A stretch of 64,000 nucleotides of DNA from Prorocentrum cordatum (GCA_963575745.1 CAUYUJ010004966.1:1-64000); one strand, 5' to 3'. Positions 17,656 through 28,500 are shown, counted from the stretch's first letter. Numbers and translations: made by a program. The notes: a model not told the origin generated them from the sequence alone.

Positions 17656-18698
17656 GCCATGATTGTGGCCACCAGTCACCAGTGGTGTTTCTCCGGGTTT
17701 TCGGCTGATGCGTCGCTCTTGACGTCTTCGCTGGCTCCACACGCGGAGAGCGTCCGAGCATACACGTGCGCAGCGCCGCGAGGCCCCACACGCCCCCCCT
17801 CCTCCTCTCCATCCGTCCCCTCCGCCCTCTCCCTCCCTCCCCCCTTCCTCCCTCCCCAAGACCTCGCTCTTCGTTGCAGTTCTGGGCGCTCACGCCAAAG
17901 TACCTTCCATGTCCGCCGAACTGGACGCAGCATCGTGCTACAAGGTCGACCGCCCCACCAATATATACAGTGTCCGTCCGCATCTCTGTCGAACAATGTT
18001 TTTGCCCCCAGTTCGAGGGCATTGTGGCAACCACCGCAGCCAATCCTTTTCTGCGTGCAGGGGCCAGACATGTGCACAATGGGTTACAACGCGTTTTTGG
18101 CCGTCCCAATCGACGCCCTCAGCCAGACGGCGGCATCATATTCATACAGTCTTGTCAAGCCTTCGCTTGACCAGCCAGGGTCGGCTGAGCCGAATAATGC
18201 CCAAATATTCTGATGTACAGTAGCTCGTGCTAGCAGAGCTTGCAAAGGTGTTCACCTTCGGTCCAGCCCAGCCGGTGCTCGACAGGCCCACCTTCCCGAC
18301 CAGGCCTCATCTCGCACGCCTCTTCGAGCGAAACACGCACGTCAGAGTTCGGGCGTTGTCCGAGCCGCTCGAAGAGTTTGAGTCCACTTGTCACAGGCAG
18401 CAGTCTGCCATTTTTCAAGGCTTGGGCGCGCATCTTGCCCCTTCGGTTATTGTCGATGGTGGTGGTGGTGCTGATGGTGGTGGTGGTGGTGGTGTCGAAA
18501 GAACTGATGCTGATTATGATGATGGCACGGGGAAGGAGGGGATTGAGGAGAAGCTCTGGACAAACCTCTGCACAACGATGGTAACTAGGGTCACCTTCGC
18601 GCTGGGCTCACAAGGGCCACCTGGTGTTGCCTGGAGCAGTGACTGCAAGAACTATGCTGTTTGGGTCTGCATTTGTGCGAGCACCCTTTCGCGCTTCG
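17656..18698. other. Unassigned stretch with a GGT microsatellite
   Basis: Contains (GGT)n at about 18455-18500 and pyrimidine-rich sequence at 17795-17850. Open frames overlap in several frames and none has a recognisable domain. Confidence 0.5.
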
Positions 18699-19050
18699 AT
18701 CGGTCCGAACGAAAGGGGGGGATAGGGAAAGGGGGGGGGTATGAAATCTGCTGCATGCAGCTGGTTTCGGCCCCGCCGCCGGGCCCATTCCTCGATACAT
18801 GGGCGCCTCCCGGCGCCGGGGGGCGCCGGGAAAATCAGCTGCGTGAGCTGATTCTCAAATCCCCCCTTTGCTATCCCCCCCTTCCGCCCGACCCCCTCCA
18901 GGCTCGCCTGGACGAGGACGAGGGAGAGGAGGAGGAGGACGAGGAGGAGGAGGAGGAGGAGCAGGCGGAGGAGAAGGAGGAGGAGGAGGAGGAGGAGGAG
19001 GAGAAGGAGGCGGAGGAGAAGGAGGAGGAGGAGGAGGAGGAGGAGGACGG
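18699..19050 (+). repeat. Dispersed repeat R1, copy 2, with GAG tail
   Basis: The same ~225-bp sequence as 12316-12530, including the GGCGCCGGGGGGCGCC palindrome and ATCAGCTGCGTGAGCTGATT. It leads into a GAG array from about 18926 to 19050 through the same GACGAGGACGAGGGAGAGG junction. Confidence 0.8.
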
Positions 19051-19207
19051 CGCAAATGTTTCCAACTCGTCTGGGTGGCGGGGGGCCTGCGAGGCAGACC
19101 GCGTTCGAGCAGGCTGTGGCGGGCCGTCTCGATGTGCAGGCCCGCCGCAGCTCGGCTCCCGGCCCGGGGAGGTCGAGCCAAGAGGTCCAGCTGGAGGGTA
19201 CTCTCAT

Positions 19208-19367
19208 AAGTCGGGCCTGTCCCTCCACAGGGGGATGATTCAAAAATCGTCAAAGCATAGTCTGGGGACTACTTTTTGAGTATCTTTGGGGGCATCTTTG
19301 GAGGATTGTTTGAGCATTTTCATTTTTCGCCCAAAGCCCCCCCCCTGTAGGGGGACGCGCCCGACTT
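19208..19367. mobile_element. MITE family D, copy 1
   Basis: A 160-bp element starting AAGTCGGGCCTGTCCC and ending GGGGACGCGCCCGACTT, with an inner CTACAGGGGGA-type palindrome at each end. The AT-rich middle (CAAAAATCGTCAAAGCATAGTC) resembles copy 2. Confidence 0.75.
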
Positions 19368-19972
19368 CCGGGCACCCGAGTGCTCGAGGGCGGGCGGGAA
19401 AAGAGGGGCGGGGAGCGGAGGGTGGACACACGCCGGTCGTTGAAAGCAGGTACGGTAGGCTTGCGTCGTGTCGACCAGCGGCGACCCCAGCGCGGGCGTT
19501 CAAGGTTGAACGCCGCCGGCGACGCAGAACCGATCGATGTTGAACGATCGGACGTTGCGGCAGCGGCCGATCGTTCAAGGTTGAACGATCCAGCGCGGTG
19601 TCAGGAACCAACGCCGGGGTCGGCACGACACGAACCTGCCGTAGGCAGTTCTGGATTCCCAGATCTCAATCTACTTCAAGCGCCTTCCTGCTTCAATGAT
19701 CGATACGCTTCTGCTGTGTTCTGTCGTTCTCTGGGAGGGCCTGAGCCCAATCTACGCTGTCCGCCTTCCTACCTCATGCTTCGACCTGCTTTTTCCGACC
19801 TGCGTGTGCTCGAGTGCTCGAGGGCGGGACGGAAGAGGGGTCGGAGAGCAGAGGGTGGACACCGGAGAGATCGTGGTGGTCTGGGCAGCTTGGCTGCCGA
19901 CCAGCCGCTCTGCCGGGCTGTGCAGCTCGGCGCCAAGTGACTGACTGCACGTAGGATTAAGATTAAGTCGGG
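19368..19972 (+). repeat. Dispersed repeat E, copy 1
   Basis: GC-rich sequence with inverted motifs (CGATCGTTCAAGGTTGAACGATC). Parts recur elsewhere: GCCGATCGTTCAAGGTTGAA and CCTGCCGTAGGC at 48715-48800, and ATCTACTTCAAGCGCCTTCC plus GTCCGCCTTCCTAC at 62840-62995. No gene is recognised. Confidence 0.65.
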
Positions 19973-20122
19973 CCTGTCCCTCTACAGGGGGAATATCCAA
20001 AAATAGTACAAAAATAGTCTGGCGACGATTTTTTGACCATGTCAAAGTAGTTGGGGAGCATTCTGGGGGTATTTTTAATTTTTCGTCGAAAATCCCCCTG
20101 TAGGGGGACACGTCCGACTTAA
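19973..20122. mobile_element. MITE family D, copy 2
   Basis: Bounded by TTAAGTCGGGC and GTCCGACTTAA, with the same CTACAGGGGGA inner palindromes as copy 1. TTAA at both outer ends could be the target duplication or part of the terminal repeat. Confidence 0.8.
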
Positions 20123-20465
20123 ACGTAGGAGTGGCCTTTCGCCGGGGCGACCTTTGGTGCGGGCCCAACGGGGCGCTCCGATCGCCGAGTGCGATGCGGC
20201 AGCAGCGGCTTGCGCGCCTGGTGGTGTCCCCGAGGGGCCCGCACTTGGGCCGCGCACCAAAGCCCACTTTGCCAAGGGTCGCCCGTGCGTGTAGCCGGTG
20301 TTGGACACGTGAGGGTGTAAACCAGCCGCGGTATTGAATTGCGTACTGCGCTGGCCGAGACATCGGCGTCATCTGGCGCGTCTGTGTGACAGCCGTTCCT
20401 CGGACTGCGTAGCCTCTGATTTTCTGTCGAGAGCAGACTCAGGGACTCTTACCTCGAATGGCCGT
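20123..20465. other. Unassigned stretch with an inverted repeat
   Basis: GGCGACCTTTGGTGCGGGCCC at about 20147 is inversely related to GGGCCGCGCACCAAAG...GGGTCGCC at about 20247-20284. No coding evidence. Confidence 0.5.
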
Positions 20466-21080
20466 CGGCCCATCCCGCCACCGTGTTTGGGTTGTGGCTG
20501 GGATGTTCGGTGGGAGGCCCGTCAGGGGGCCGTTTTGGGGCCTCTTGGGGGCTGTTTTGGTGCCTCTTAGGGCTTCTTGGGCGCCTCTTGGGGGCCTCTT
20601 GAGGCCTCGTGGGGCCTCTTGGGCCTCCTGGGAGCCTTCTGGGGCGGAAGGCTGGAATTTTCCGTTTGTGTTCCCCCTCTTGGGCCCTTTTTGTGGTTAT
20701 TTTTTTGCTTTTTGGGGCCGGCTTGGGCGCCTCTGGATCCATACTGGAGCTTTTTCTGGCCGTCTTGGAGCCCCTTGGGGAGCCTCTTGGGCGGTCTTGA
20801 AGCGGTCTTCGGGGCCTCGTGGGCCGTCTTGGAGCGTCGGAAGCCCGAAAGGTCGAGGACCCCCAAACCGTTGAAACACCAGCGGAACATCAATGATTTC
20901 GGCCTCTCGGGCCCCTCTTAGGAAGGCTCTTGGGGATTTCTTTGGGTGCCTCGAAGGCTTGTTGGGCTGTCTTGGGGCCATCGTGGGCGTTTTGGTCCGA
21001 TCTTCGGGCGTCTCGGGGCCCTCTTGGGCCATCTTGAGGGCCTCTTGAGGCTCTCTTGGCCCGTCCTGGGGGCCCTCCTA
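20466..21080 (+). repeat. TCTTGGGGCC minisatellite, block 1
   Basis: Degenerate 10-13-bp units such as GGGGCCTCTTGG repeated dozens of times. A spacer with ATCAATGATTTCGG lies near 20888, and a related spacer is at 22861. Open frames here are shadows of the repeat. Confidence 0.85.
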
Positions 21081-21284
21081 GACCCGAAGACGTCATGCGG
21101 CAAGGGGGGCCCAGAGGAACCGCGACAAGCCCCAAGAGATTTGGCAACATAAGGTCCGGGCCCTTACAGAACTCCGCAGGATTGAGGACTGAAGCGTCAG
21201 GGATTAGGCAAAGGACTTGAGGACACGCCCATTCCGTGCCCAGCGGCACGGTGGCTGGTTTCTTACTGAGGGACTCTGCTTCTC

Positions 21285-21590
21285 TGGCAGTCTGGCGGCT
21301 ACGTAGCCACCGTCGCCGCCCTGTCGACGCCTCGTTGCCGCCAGTCGTCAGGGCCTGTCTGGCAGTCTGGCGGCCATATGGCCGCCATGGCCGCCTCGTC
21401 GCAGCCTGTAGTCTGGGCCTGCCCGTCGGTCTGGCCTCGGCGGCCGATGATAGAGCCGTCTCCTATCGTTTGCGCCATAGGTTGCGCCCCCGGCGGCCGA
21501 TGCTATAGCCGTCTCCTATCGGTTGCGCCATGGGCTGCGCCTTCGGCGGCCGAGAATAAAGACCGTCGCGTAACGGGTGCGCCCAGTCAG
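21285..21590 (+). repeat. Tandem repeats of about 75 and 53 bp
   Basis: GTCTGGCGGC... is repeated near 21290 and 21364. CGGCGGCCGATG...AGCCGTCTCCTATCG is repeated near 21438, 21491 and 21544 with a 53-bp period. Nothing else is recognised in 21081-21284. Confidence 0.7.
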
Positions 21591-21614
21591 TTCCGCGCAG
21601 CTCAGTTCACTTCG

Positions 21615-22055
21615 GTCCCTGCTCCCTCCTCCCTCCTCCCTCCTCCCTCCTCCCTCCTCCCGCCTCCGCCTCCTCCCTCCTCCCTCCTCCTCCTCCGCCT
21701 CCTCCTCCTCCTCCTCCTCCTCATCCTCCTCCTCCTCCTCCTCCTTACCTCGCGAGAAGCAAACTCCGGCCACGCCCGAAGACACCAAACCAACACCTTG
21801 GCACGCCGTGCGCCCCTCGTGGCGAACCGCGGGAGGCAGCGAGGAGGAGGAGGAGGAGGAGGAGGAGGAGGAGGAGGAGGAGGAGGAGGAGGAGGAGGAA
21901 GAGGAGGAGGAGGAGAGAGAGAGGAGGAGGAGGAGGAGGAGGGGGAGGAGGAGGAGGAGGAGGAGGAGGAGGGGGAGGAGGAGGAGGAGGAGGAGGGGGA
22001 GGAGGAGGAGGAGGAGGAGGAGGAGGAGGAGGAGGAGGAGGGGGAGGAGGAGGAG
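21615..22055 (+). repeat. CTC array then GAG array
   Basis: CTCCTC/CTCCCTC repeats (21625-21745), a short unique segment, then a GAG array (21841-22055). The pyrimidine and purine strands swap across the 95-bp spacer. Confidence 0.9.
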
Positions 22056-22179
22056 GAGATCGGGGGCGCGGTGCGGCGGAGCACCGCCGCCCCCCTGCCC
22101 CTCTGGAAGCGCCCGCGGGGCCGGGCGCTGCGGCCGCCGCTCGGTCAGACTAGCGGGCTTGTGGAGCTCGTTCGCGGAA

Positions 22180-22400
22180 CACTTTGGGGGCGAGCGACGA
22201 AGAGGAGGAGAGGGAGGAGGACGAGGGGAGGATCCGGAGGACGAGGGGACGAAGGGGGAGGACGAGGACGAGGGGACGAAGGAGGACGTGGGGGAGAACG
22301 AAGGAGGACGAGGGGACGAAGGACGAGGGGACGAAGGAGGACGTGGGGGAGAACGAAGAGGAGGAGACCGAGGGGAGGGTCAGGGGAGGGAGGAGGAGGA
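22180..22400 (+). repeat. GGACGAGGGGACGAAGGA minisatellite
   Basis: Tandem blocks built from GAGGACGAGGGGACGAAGGA and GTGGGGGAGAACGAAGGA. The upstream GC-rich 22056-22179 has no identified feature. Confidence 0.8.
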
Positions 22401-22429
22401 AGAGAGGGAGGGAAAAAAAGGAGAGGGAC

Positions 22430-23080
22430 GCCTTGGGAGCCTCTTGGGATCACCTCTGATGCCTCCTTGGAGCTTCCTGGGGGCCTCCCTGGGGGCCTCT
22501 TCGGGGCCTCTCTGGGCCTCCTGGCGGCAATGCAGGGCTTCTTGGGGGCCTCTCTGGCCGCCTCATAGGGTTCCTGGCCTGTCTGACACCGTCAGAAACA
22601 CGTCTTTGGGCCCCTCTGAACTTGGGGCCCTCTCGGGGCGCCCCAGAGCCGTCTCGGAGGCCATCGTTGACGTCTTGGAGGCCTCCAGGGCCGTATTGGG
22701 TCCCATTGGGGTCCGACTTGGGGGCCTCTCGGGCCGTCGCAGGGTCGTCTTAGAGGCGTCTTGGGCGATGTCGGGGGCCTCTTGGGCAGTGTGGGGCCGT
22801 CGGAGCGCCGCAAGCAAGCAGATCCAGAAGTCATCAGGTGTCTGTCACAACCCTTGCGGGAATCAATGATTCGGGCCTCTCCGGGCCTTCATGGAGGACC
22901 TCTTGAAGGCCTCTTGGACCACCTTGGAGCTCTCTTGGAGGCCTCCAGGAGCCGTCTGGGGCCATCGTGTGGCAATCTGGCCCCGTCTTCTGCGCGTCGT
23001 GGGGCCGTCCTGAAGACATTCTGGGCCCGTCTTGGGTTCTCTTGTGGCCATCCTGGCCGTCTTGAAGGCATCTTTCAGGA
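22430..23080 (+). repeat. TCTTGGGGCC minisatellite, block 2
   Basis: The same degenerate unit as block 1, with the conserved spacer AATCAATGATTCGGGCC at about 22861-22877. Confidence 0.85.
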
Positions 23081-23081
23081 G

Positions 23082-23240
23082 GGGAAAAAACACACAGACA
23101 CAATTAATCTTCGATTCCCCAGAAAATATAGGAAAATATGGGAAGTGGGGGGGAAGACAGAAACCCAGAAAATATGGGAAAATATGGGGAATCTGTTTAT
23201 TTGTGTGTATTTATTTGTGTGTCCTGGGGCCCCTTCAATC
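23082..23240 (+). repeat. Foldback repeat family F, copy 2
   Basis: AAAACACACAGACACAATT at the left faces ATTTGTGTGTATTTATTTG at the right around GGGGGGAAGACAGAAAC, matching the arrangement at 11538-11690. The flanking DNA is minisatellite on both sides. Confidence 0.6.
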
Positions 23241-23479
23241 TTGGAGGCCATCCTGGCCGTCTTGGAGGTGTCCGGGGGCCCCGCCTCCCACCCTGCAAGG
23301 GAACTGTTCGGGTGGCTGGCGCCGATGGGCCGAGGCCCACGGCGGGAACCCTCGGAAAAGGACCACCTCGACCTGACGTCTGGCACGCCGTGCGACCCTT
23401 GTGGCAAGCCGCAGGGGGAGCTCCATGCAGTTGGATCACTTCCGCTCCTGAGTTTCGCCGGTTGCTGCATTCAACTCTT

Positions 23480-23503
23480 ACTCTTTTTTTTTTTTTTTTT
23501 TTT
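23480..23503 (+). repeat. Poly(T) run
   Basis: About 20 consecutive T, possibly the A-tail of an unrecognised minus-strand retroposon. The surrounding 23241-23714 holds no gene that I can support. Confidence 0.6.
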
Positions 23504-23714
23504 TGTTTTTACCAATTTGGAACATATCCCTATCTCTATGTTTGGCATCACCTCACCTCGATGCCGATCTTAAGGATTCCCTCAGTTTCTGAGGGCCTAT
23601 TCCTAAGATTGTCCTCGCTGTTGGCTCGCCCATCTTAGGAATAGGGACAAGCTCGAGGCTGGTTATTACTTGCTTACTCCGGCCCACCCGGGCATTGTGC
23701 ATGGGTCGTGGACT

Positions 23715-24025
23715 GGAGGCATCTTGGATGCCTCTCGGGGCCCCTTGGGGGGCCAAGTTGGAGCCTCTTTGGGGCTTCTTGGGGGCCTTGTGGAGGGACT
23801 CTTGGAGGCCTGTCGGTGGTGGCAGTCTGTAGGACAATTTCTACAGCGCCCTGAACATGTCCCTGCAGCAGCGGGACATGAAGGCGCCGCCCGTCCACCA
23901 GTCTTCTGGAGATATCACTGGAGAGGGCATGGTGGAAGGAGGCCGGATGGGGGCCTCTCGAGGCCTCTTGGGGACATCCTGAGGGCATGCTGGCTGTCTC
24001 GGAGATGGCGTGGGCCTCTTGAGCC
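23715..24025 (+). repeat. TCTTGGGGCC minisatellite, block 3
   Basis: Degenerate units similar to blocks 1 and 2, ending near 24025. Confidence 0.75.
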
Positions 24026-24253
24026 GTCGTGGATGCTGCTAAAACCGAAATTCAAAAGTCATTTACGTAGACAGTACCACAGCAGTATCATTGCGTTCCA
24101 GTGTTTTGGCCCCCCTGGGCTGGCCTCTGGGGCCGCCCACACGGCCCACAACGCTCCCAAGAACGGCCCGTTGGGGCCTTTGTCGAATGAGGGCGTGGAT
24201 AACTTCAAGCCAGTTCAGGTAATTCGCGCAGCGCCCCAGAGAGAGGTGATCAC

Positions 24254-24550
24254 AGCTTCGACGACGGCGACGGAGGAGGATGTCCTCCCGACGACGACGG
24301 CGAAGGAGGAGGACGCCACCCCGAGGCTTCAGGAGTCATCGTAGGCATCACCGTTAGCGTGGGCACCTTCTTGTGCGCTCTGTCTGCCTTTTTCGTCTGG
24401 CGACACAGTGGCAGAACACCTGGGCGACACAACCCGAATGGAGGCGCCCAAGGTGTTTACATGAATTCAGATGCAGTCGGACCTCGCAACATGAATGACA
24501 GCACAGATGCCCCAGGCGTCACATCTGCGCCGCCATTGCGAGGTGCCTAG
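24254..24550 (+). CDS. Possible C-terminal exon of a single-pass membrane protein
   Basis: After ATCACAG (a possible 3' splice site) one frame reads an acidic Gly-rich stretch (FDDGDGGG, PPDDDGEGGG), then a hydrophobic run of about 22 residues (VGITVSVGTFLCALSAFFVW), then RHSGR and a polar tail to a stop at 24550. Acidic juxtamembrane linker, transmembrane helix, then basic residues is the usual layout of a type I membrane protein C-terminus. I do not recognise the family and cannot see the other exons. It could be a pseudogene piece or chance, since surrounding DNA is repetitive. Confidence 0.35.
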   Translation, partial: SFDDGDGGGCPPDDDGEGGGRHPEASGVIVGITVSVGTFLCALSAFFVWRHSGRTPGRHNPNGGAQGVYMNSDAVGPRNMNDSTDAPGVTSAPPLRGA

Positions 24551-24754
24551 ATGTTCCTGAGCCAGTGGGCGTCCTGTCGCCCAGGCTGGAGCCCCCGAAA
24601 ATGATCGAAGAGGACCGTCCTCGCGAGTTGTGCAGCTCGCGAATAATTGCATGAAGGTTGCTGGCTCCCACGCCCGCCTGGCTGATTTCTTCCAGCTTGG
24701 GGCCCGTGCAGCTGCAGCGTGGGAGGCAGCTGTCAGATCATGGCACGATTGACG

Positions 24755-24930
24755 TGTACCCCCCCCCCTTTTCCCCTCCGCCTCCTCCGCCTCCTCCGCC
24801 TCCTCCTCCTCCTCCTCCTCCTCCTCCTCCTCCCTCCTCCTCCTCCTCCGCCTCCTCCTCCTCCTCCTCCTCCGCCTCCTCCTCCTCCTCCTCCTCCTCC
24901 TCCTCCTCCTCCGCCTCCTCCTCCTCCTCT
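24755..24930 (+). repeat. CTC/CCGCCT array
   Basis: CTCCTC triplets with CCGCCT interruptions. Poly-Ser/Pro/Leu frames are artefacts. Confidence 0.95.
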
Positions 24931-25604
24931 TTGTCACATTTCAACCAGACATGCTTTGCAGAGCCTGATTTGGATGGAGTGCCGAAGGGCCCCTTCACAG
25001 GCACAATCGTCTTGTTTCACCCTGCTCGCGCGCCGTCTGGCGCAAGGCTTCTGGCCTGACCTCATGCACGGTATTATCGGAGCCTGGCTCTGATGATGCG
25101 TCTGATGCCTCAATCTAGTCTTGAGATGTCGCTTGTTTTGAACGAGAGTTGACCGCACAACTTCCCCTGAGCGTCTCTGAGTCGTTGGCTCCTGCTGCTC
25201 CTCATCACCTGGTAGCTTCCCAAGTTTCCTTGCCTTGGTTGCTGTGTGGCACTTCGTCGGAGGGGAGGCCCGACGTTGCCCCCTCAGCGAGACCACTGCT
25301 GCTGCCTTGTCTCTGCGATAAAAAATCAGAACACAAAAGACAGAGAGAGAGAGAGAGAAAGAGAGAGAAAAAACAACGGCCCCTTGGGGCCATCTTCGGG
25401 CATGGGGACCGGTCGGAGTCCTGACCGTGCCCCCGAGGCCAGGGGACGCCGTGCGGGAGAAGCCCCCGGAGCGCCCCCAGGAGCGCCCAGGACTTTCGCG
25501 CACCTGGTCCCCCGGGACTTTCCCGTGGCCTGGGGGCCTTAAAGGCGCTCGCAATCTTGACAGGCTCGAGGGGCCAGAAGGCCCCACGGCCGCGACCTCC
25601 CAGG
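24931..25604. other. Unassigned stretch with a GA microsatellite
   Basis: A (GA)n-rich run lies at about 25343-25373. No recognisable gene. Confidence 0.5.
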
Positions 25605-25760
25605 GGCGGAGGAGGAGGAGGAGGAGGAGGAGGAGGAGGAGGAGGAGGAGGAGGAGGAGGAGGAGGGAGGAAGAGGAGGAGGAGGAGGCGGAGGAGGAGG
25701 AGGAGGAGGAGGAGGAGGAGGAGGAGGAGGAGGAGGAGGAGGAGGAGGGGGGGGAGGAAC
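25605..25760 (+). repeat. GAG array
   Basis: Nearly pure GAG/GGA triplets. Confidence 0.95.
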
Positions 25761-27094
25761 CAAGGGGCCCTGAAGGCAAAGGGGGCCCTGAAGGACCAAG
25801 GCGCCACGGCCAATCAGTTCAATGCCAGGGGCCACCCAGACGCCTATTTCTCCCCATGCATCGACAGTCCACCCAATGACTCGCGGCACGGGGGGGCGAC
25901 ATATAGCAGGTCCGTGCGTGTACCTCGCAAGGTGCATCGCTGGGACTGGGTCCTTGCAGACCCGGGCGTCCCAAGGCTCTTACCCACACACCGATATTTT
26001 GTTGTCAGAGGATACGGTCCAGGGCACATGTTCGGGCGGGGCTAGGGCCAGGAGAACTCGTTCCATGGCGCTCCGGAACGCTCCCAGAGCGTTCCAGAGC
26101 GCCCTGGAACGGCTGCAGCACCCGATGCATCCCCCAGAACCACCAGGCCGCAGAGATCCCCGATCTAGGTTTCTTGGTCGGGTTCCGCCCCTGCCCCGGC
26201 CTCGTCTCACATGTTGTTCCCGTGTTCGAGCACATGCCGAAGGTCCCAGATCAGAGTGATTGGGGGCCGAGAGGTACAGTGAGCGGCTTGAATAAGGAAC
26301 ACTTTGTTTTCAAAAGGGGCTCGGTCGTTCCTGAGGGTCGCATGCGTGATTTATCGTTCCTTATGCGTCATTTATTATGTATCGTTCCTTATGCGTTATT
26401 GCCTGGGAAAAAAGGGGCTTCGTTCCTTATGTGTCGTTCCTTAGGTCAGGCCGATGATTGTATTACCCCATCCCCTGGGTGCGTGGGTGAAGTGGGGTTC
26501 CGTGGCTCGGGTTTTGCTTGCTTGCTGTTGTTGCGTTCCCATGGTGCAAAAAGACAAATCGTCTGTTGGCCTCCCCTCTTCTCGTGCCCGCTGTGCTTTT
26601 CAATGGAAGTGACCCTCCCTGGGTTCGCAGCCTGTCTTTGACAAGGGAAGGTCTTACGCCTCAGGCTGTGCTATTGGCCCCCGGCTTACACCACCAACAA
26701 CAGCAACAATCATGTTAAGACTGTTCGTTCTTATCTGTTCGCGTGCCATTCAACACGTAGATCCCAAACCTTCGATACCCGCCCTCCTCGTCTTCGATCG
26801 TACCCCCAGGGGTATACCTTTCTTACCTGCAACGTGTATTTCGTGCAGCCCCGAAGGCAGGGAAGGAGAGGACGGATGTAAGGAAGGGACAAGGAGCAGG
26901 CGAGTTGCTGAAGCGTGCGTCCTGCATGAATCGCGAGGAAGTCTCAAGAGATAACGCGATTCCCGAATGTTTACGTTTCGCGAATCCCCGCCAGCCCATT
27001 CAGAAGCCCTGCCCACGAGAGCTGACGGGAAATGGAAAGCAGCGACGCATGTAGTGAAACAGAGCGGTCAAAGAGAGGAGAGCAGGAACGTGTT
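25761..27094. other. Unassigned stretch with small repeats
   Basis: Holds a perfect 9-bp-stem hairpin GGAACGCTC-CCA-GAGCGTTCC (26075-26095) and a run of CGTTCCTTATGCGT-like units (26325-26440). No gene is recognised. Confidence 0.5.
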
Positions 27095-28500
27095 GAGCCA
27101 TGTTGGAGGCTATCTTGGAGCATCGGAGGCCTTCTTGGAGCTATGGGGCTTTTGGGGGGCGTCTTGGGGTCCTCTTGGGGCTCTTTCGGGTCATCTTGGG
27201 GCCCTCTTGGGGCTTTTGGGGGAGTCTTGGGGTCCTCTTGGGGCCCTTTTGGGGTGTCTTGGGGCCCTCTTGGGGCTCCTCTTGGAGCCCTCTTAGGGCT
27301 ATCTTGGGCTCTCCTGGGAGCTTCGGAGGGCCTGCTGGGGCCATCTTCGAGGCCATCGATCAAAGGGGGGTCCTTTTATCTAGCCCACCCCGTAAGAGCC
27401 CTCGAAATCGCCTCTGGGGGCCCTCTTGGGACGCAGTTGTGGCCTTGTTGGACGCTCTTGGGGCCGTCTTGGGGGCCTCTTGAAACCTCAAGAGCGAATC
27501 GGAAGCGAAGATGCGGGAAGGACAGATTCATCAATTTCCCGAAGGTGTTTGTTGAAGGAGTTTGGCTTCTCGGGGGGGTCCTGAGGGGTCTCCAGAAGCA
27601 CTTGGATCCGTCTTGTGGCCGTCTTGGGGCCTCTCGGGGGCACGCTGTTAACTATATTGAGCCATGTTGCACTATCTTGAGCGATCTTGGAGGCCATCTT
27701 GGGCTCTCCAGGGCCCTTTTGGAGCCATATTCGGCCAACGAGGCCCCTCTGACACCTCGCGTCTTCCCTTCGGGGAGGGGTTTACCCCTCCCCCCTCCCC
27801 TGGACTTGGACGGGGGAGGCGCGAGGTGTCAGGGGGTATTGTTTCGCTCCAAGGCGGCCCCAACAGGGCCTCAGGGAGCCCACGATGGCGTCCAAGATGG
27901 CTCAAGATAGTGCAAGATGCCTCAATATGGTTTTCAAGATGCTCCAAGAGGCCCAAAGACCGCCCCAAGACGGCTCCAAGTGACCAAACAAGCTCCCCAA
28001 TGATGCAACCAAGAAGCCAAACTTAATCAACAACCATGGGCAAATCATTGTTTTTGGTTGTCTCGCCTTTTCGCTTCCGATTGCTATTCGAGATCTCCAG
28101 ATAGCTCCAAGATGGCCCAAGAGAGCCCCAAGAGGGGCCCAAGAGAGCCCCAAGACGGCCCCAAGAGCGCCCAAGAGTGCTCCAAGAGCGCCCCAAGAAC
28201 GCTCCAAGAGGTGACTTTGGGGGGGCGGTTCGAGGAGGGATGTTAATCGAGGGCACCTTTTTTGATAGACGTTTTCTTAAATAGCCCTACGAGGCGCCAA
28301 GGAGGTCCTGGGAGGCCCCAGGATGGCCCCAATAGGCCCTTCAGAGGCCCCCAGGAGGCCTCCAAGAGGACCCCACGCGGCCCCAAGAGGCCCCCCTCCG
28401 AGCCACCCAAGACCCCCAAGAGCCCCCCAGGACCGAGACCCTCAAGACGTCCCAAGAGGCCACCAATAAGCGCCCAAGAGATATCACAAGAGGCTCCTAG
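27095..28500. repeat. Large palindrome of TCTTGGGGCC minisatellite
   Basis: The left part (27095-27760) carries TCTTGGGGCC units on the plus strand, and the right part (27821-28500) carries them on the minus strand. The symmetry is detailed: CACTATCTTGAGCGATCTTGG (27670) against CCAAGATGGCTCAAGATAGTG (27893), ATCGGAAGCGAA (27497) against TTCGCTTCCGAT (28071), and GACACCTCGCG (27751) against CGCGAGGTGTC (27820). The centre is at about 27790. It is an inverted duplication or foldback element. Confidence 0.85.

Noticed and set aside
23480-23503. Poly(T) as A-tail of a minus-strand LINE
   Set aside because: No LINE protein is encoded on the minus strand next to it and I could not find a target-site duplication. 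Left as a simple T run.
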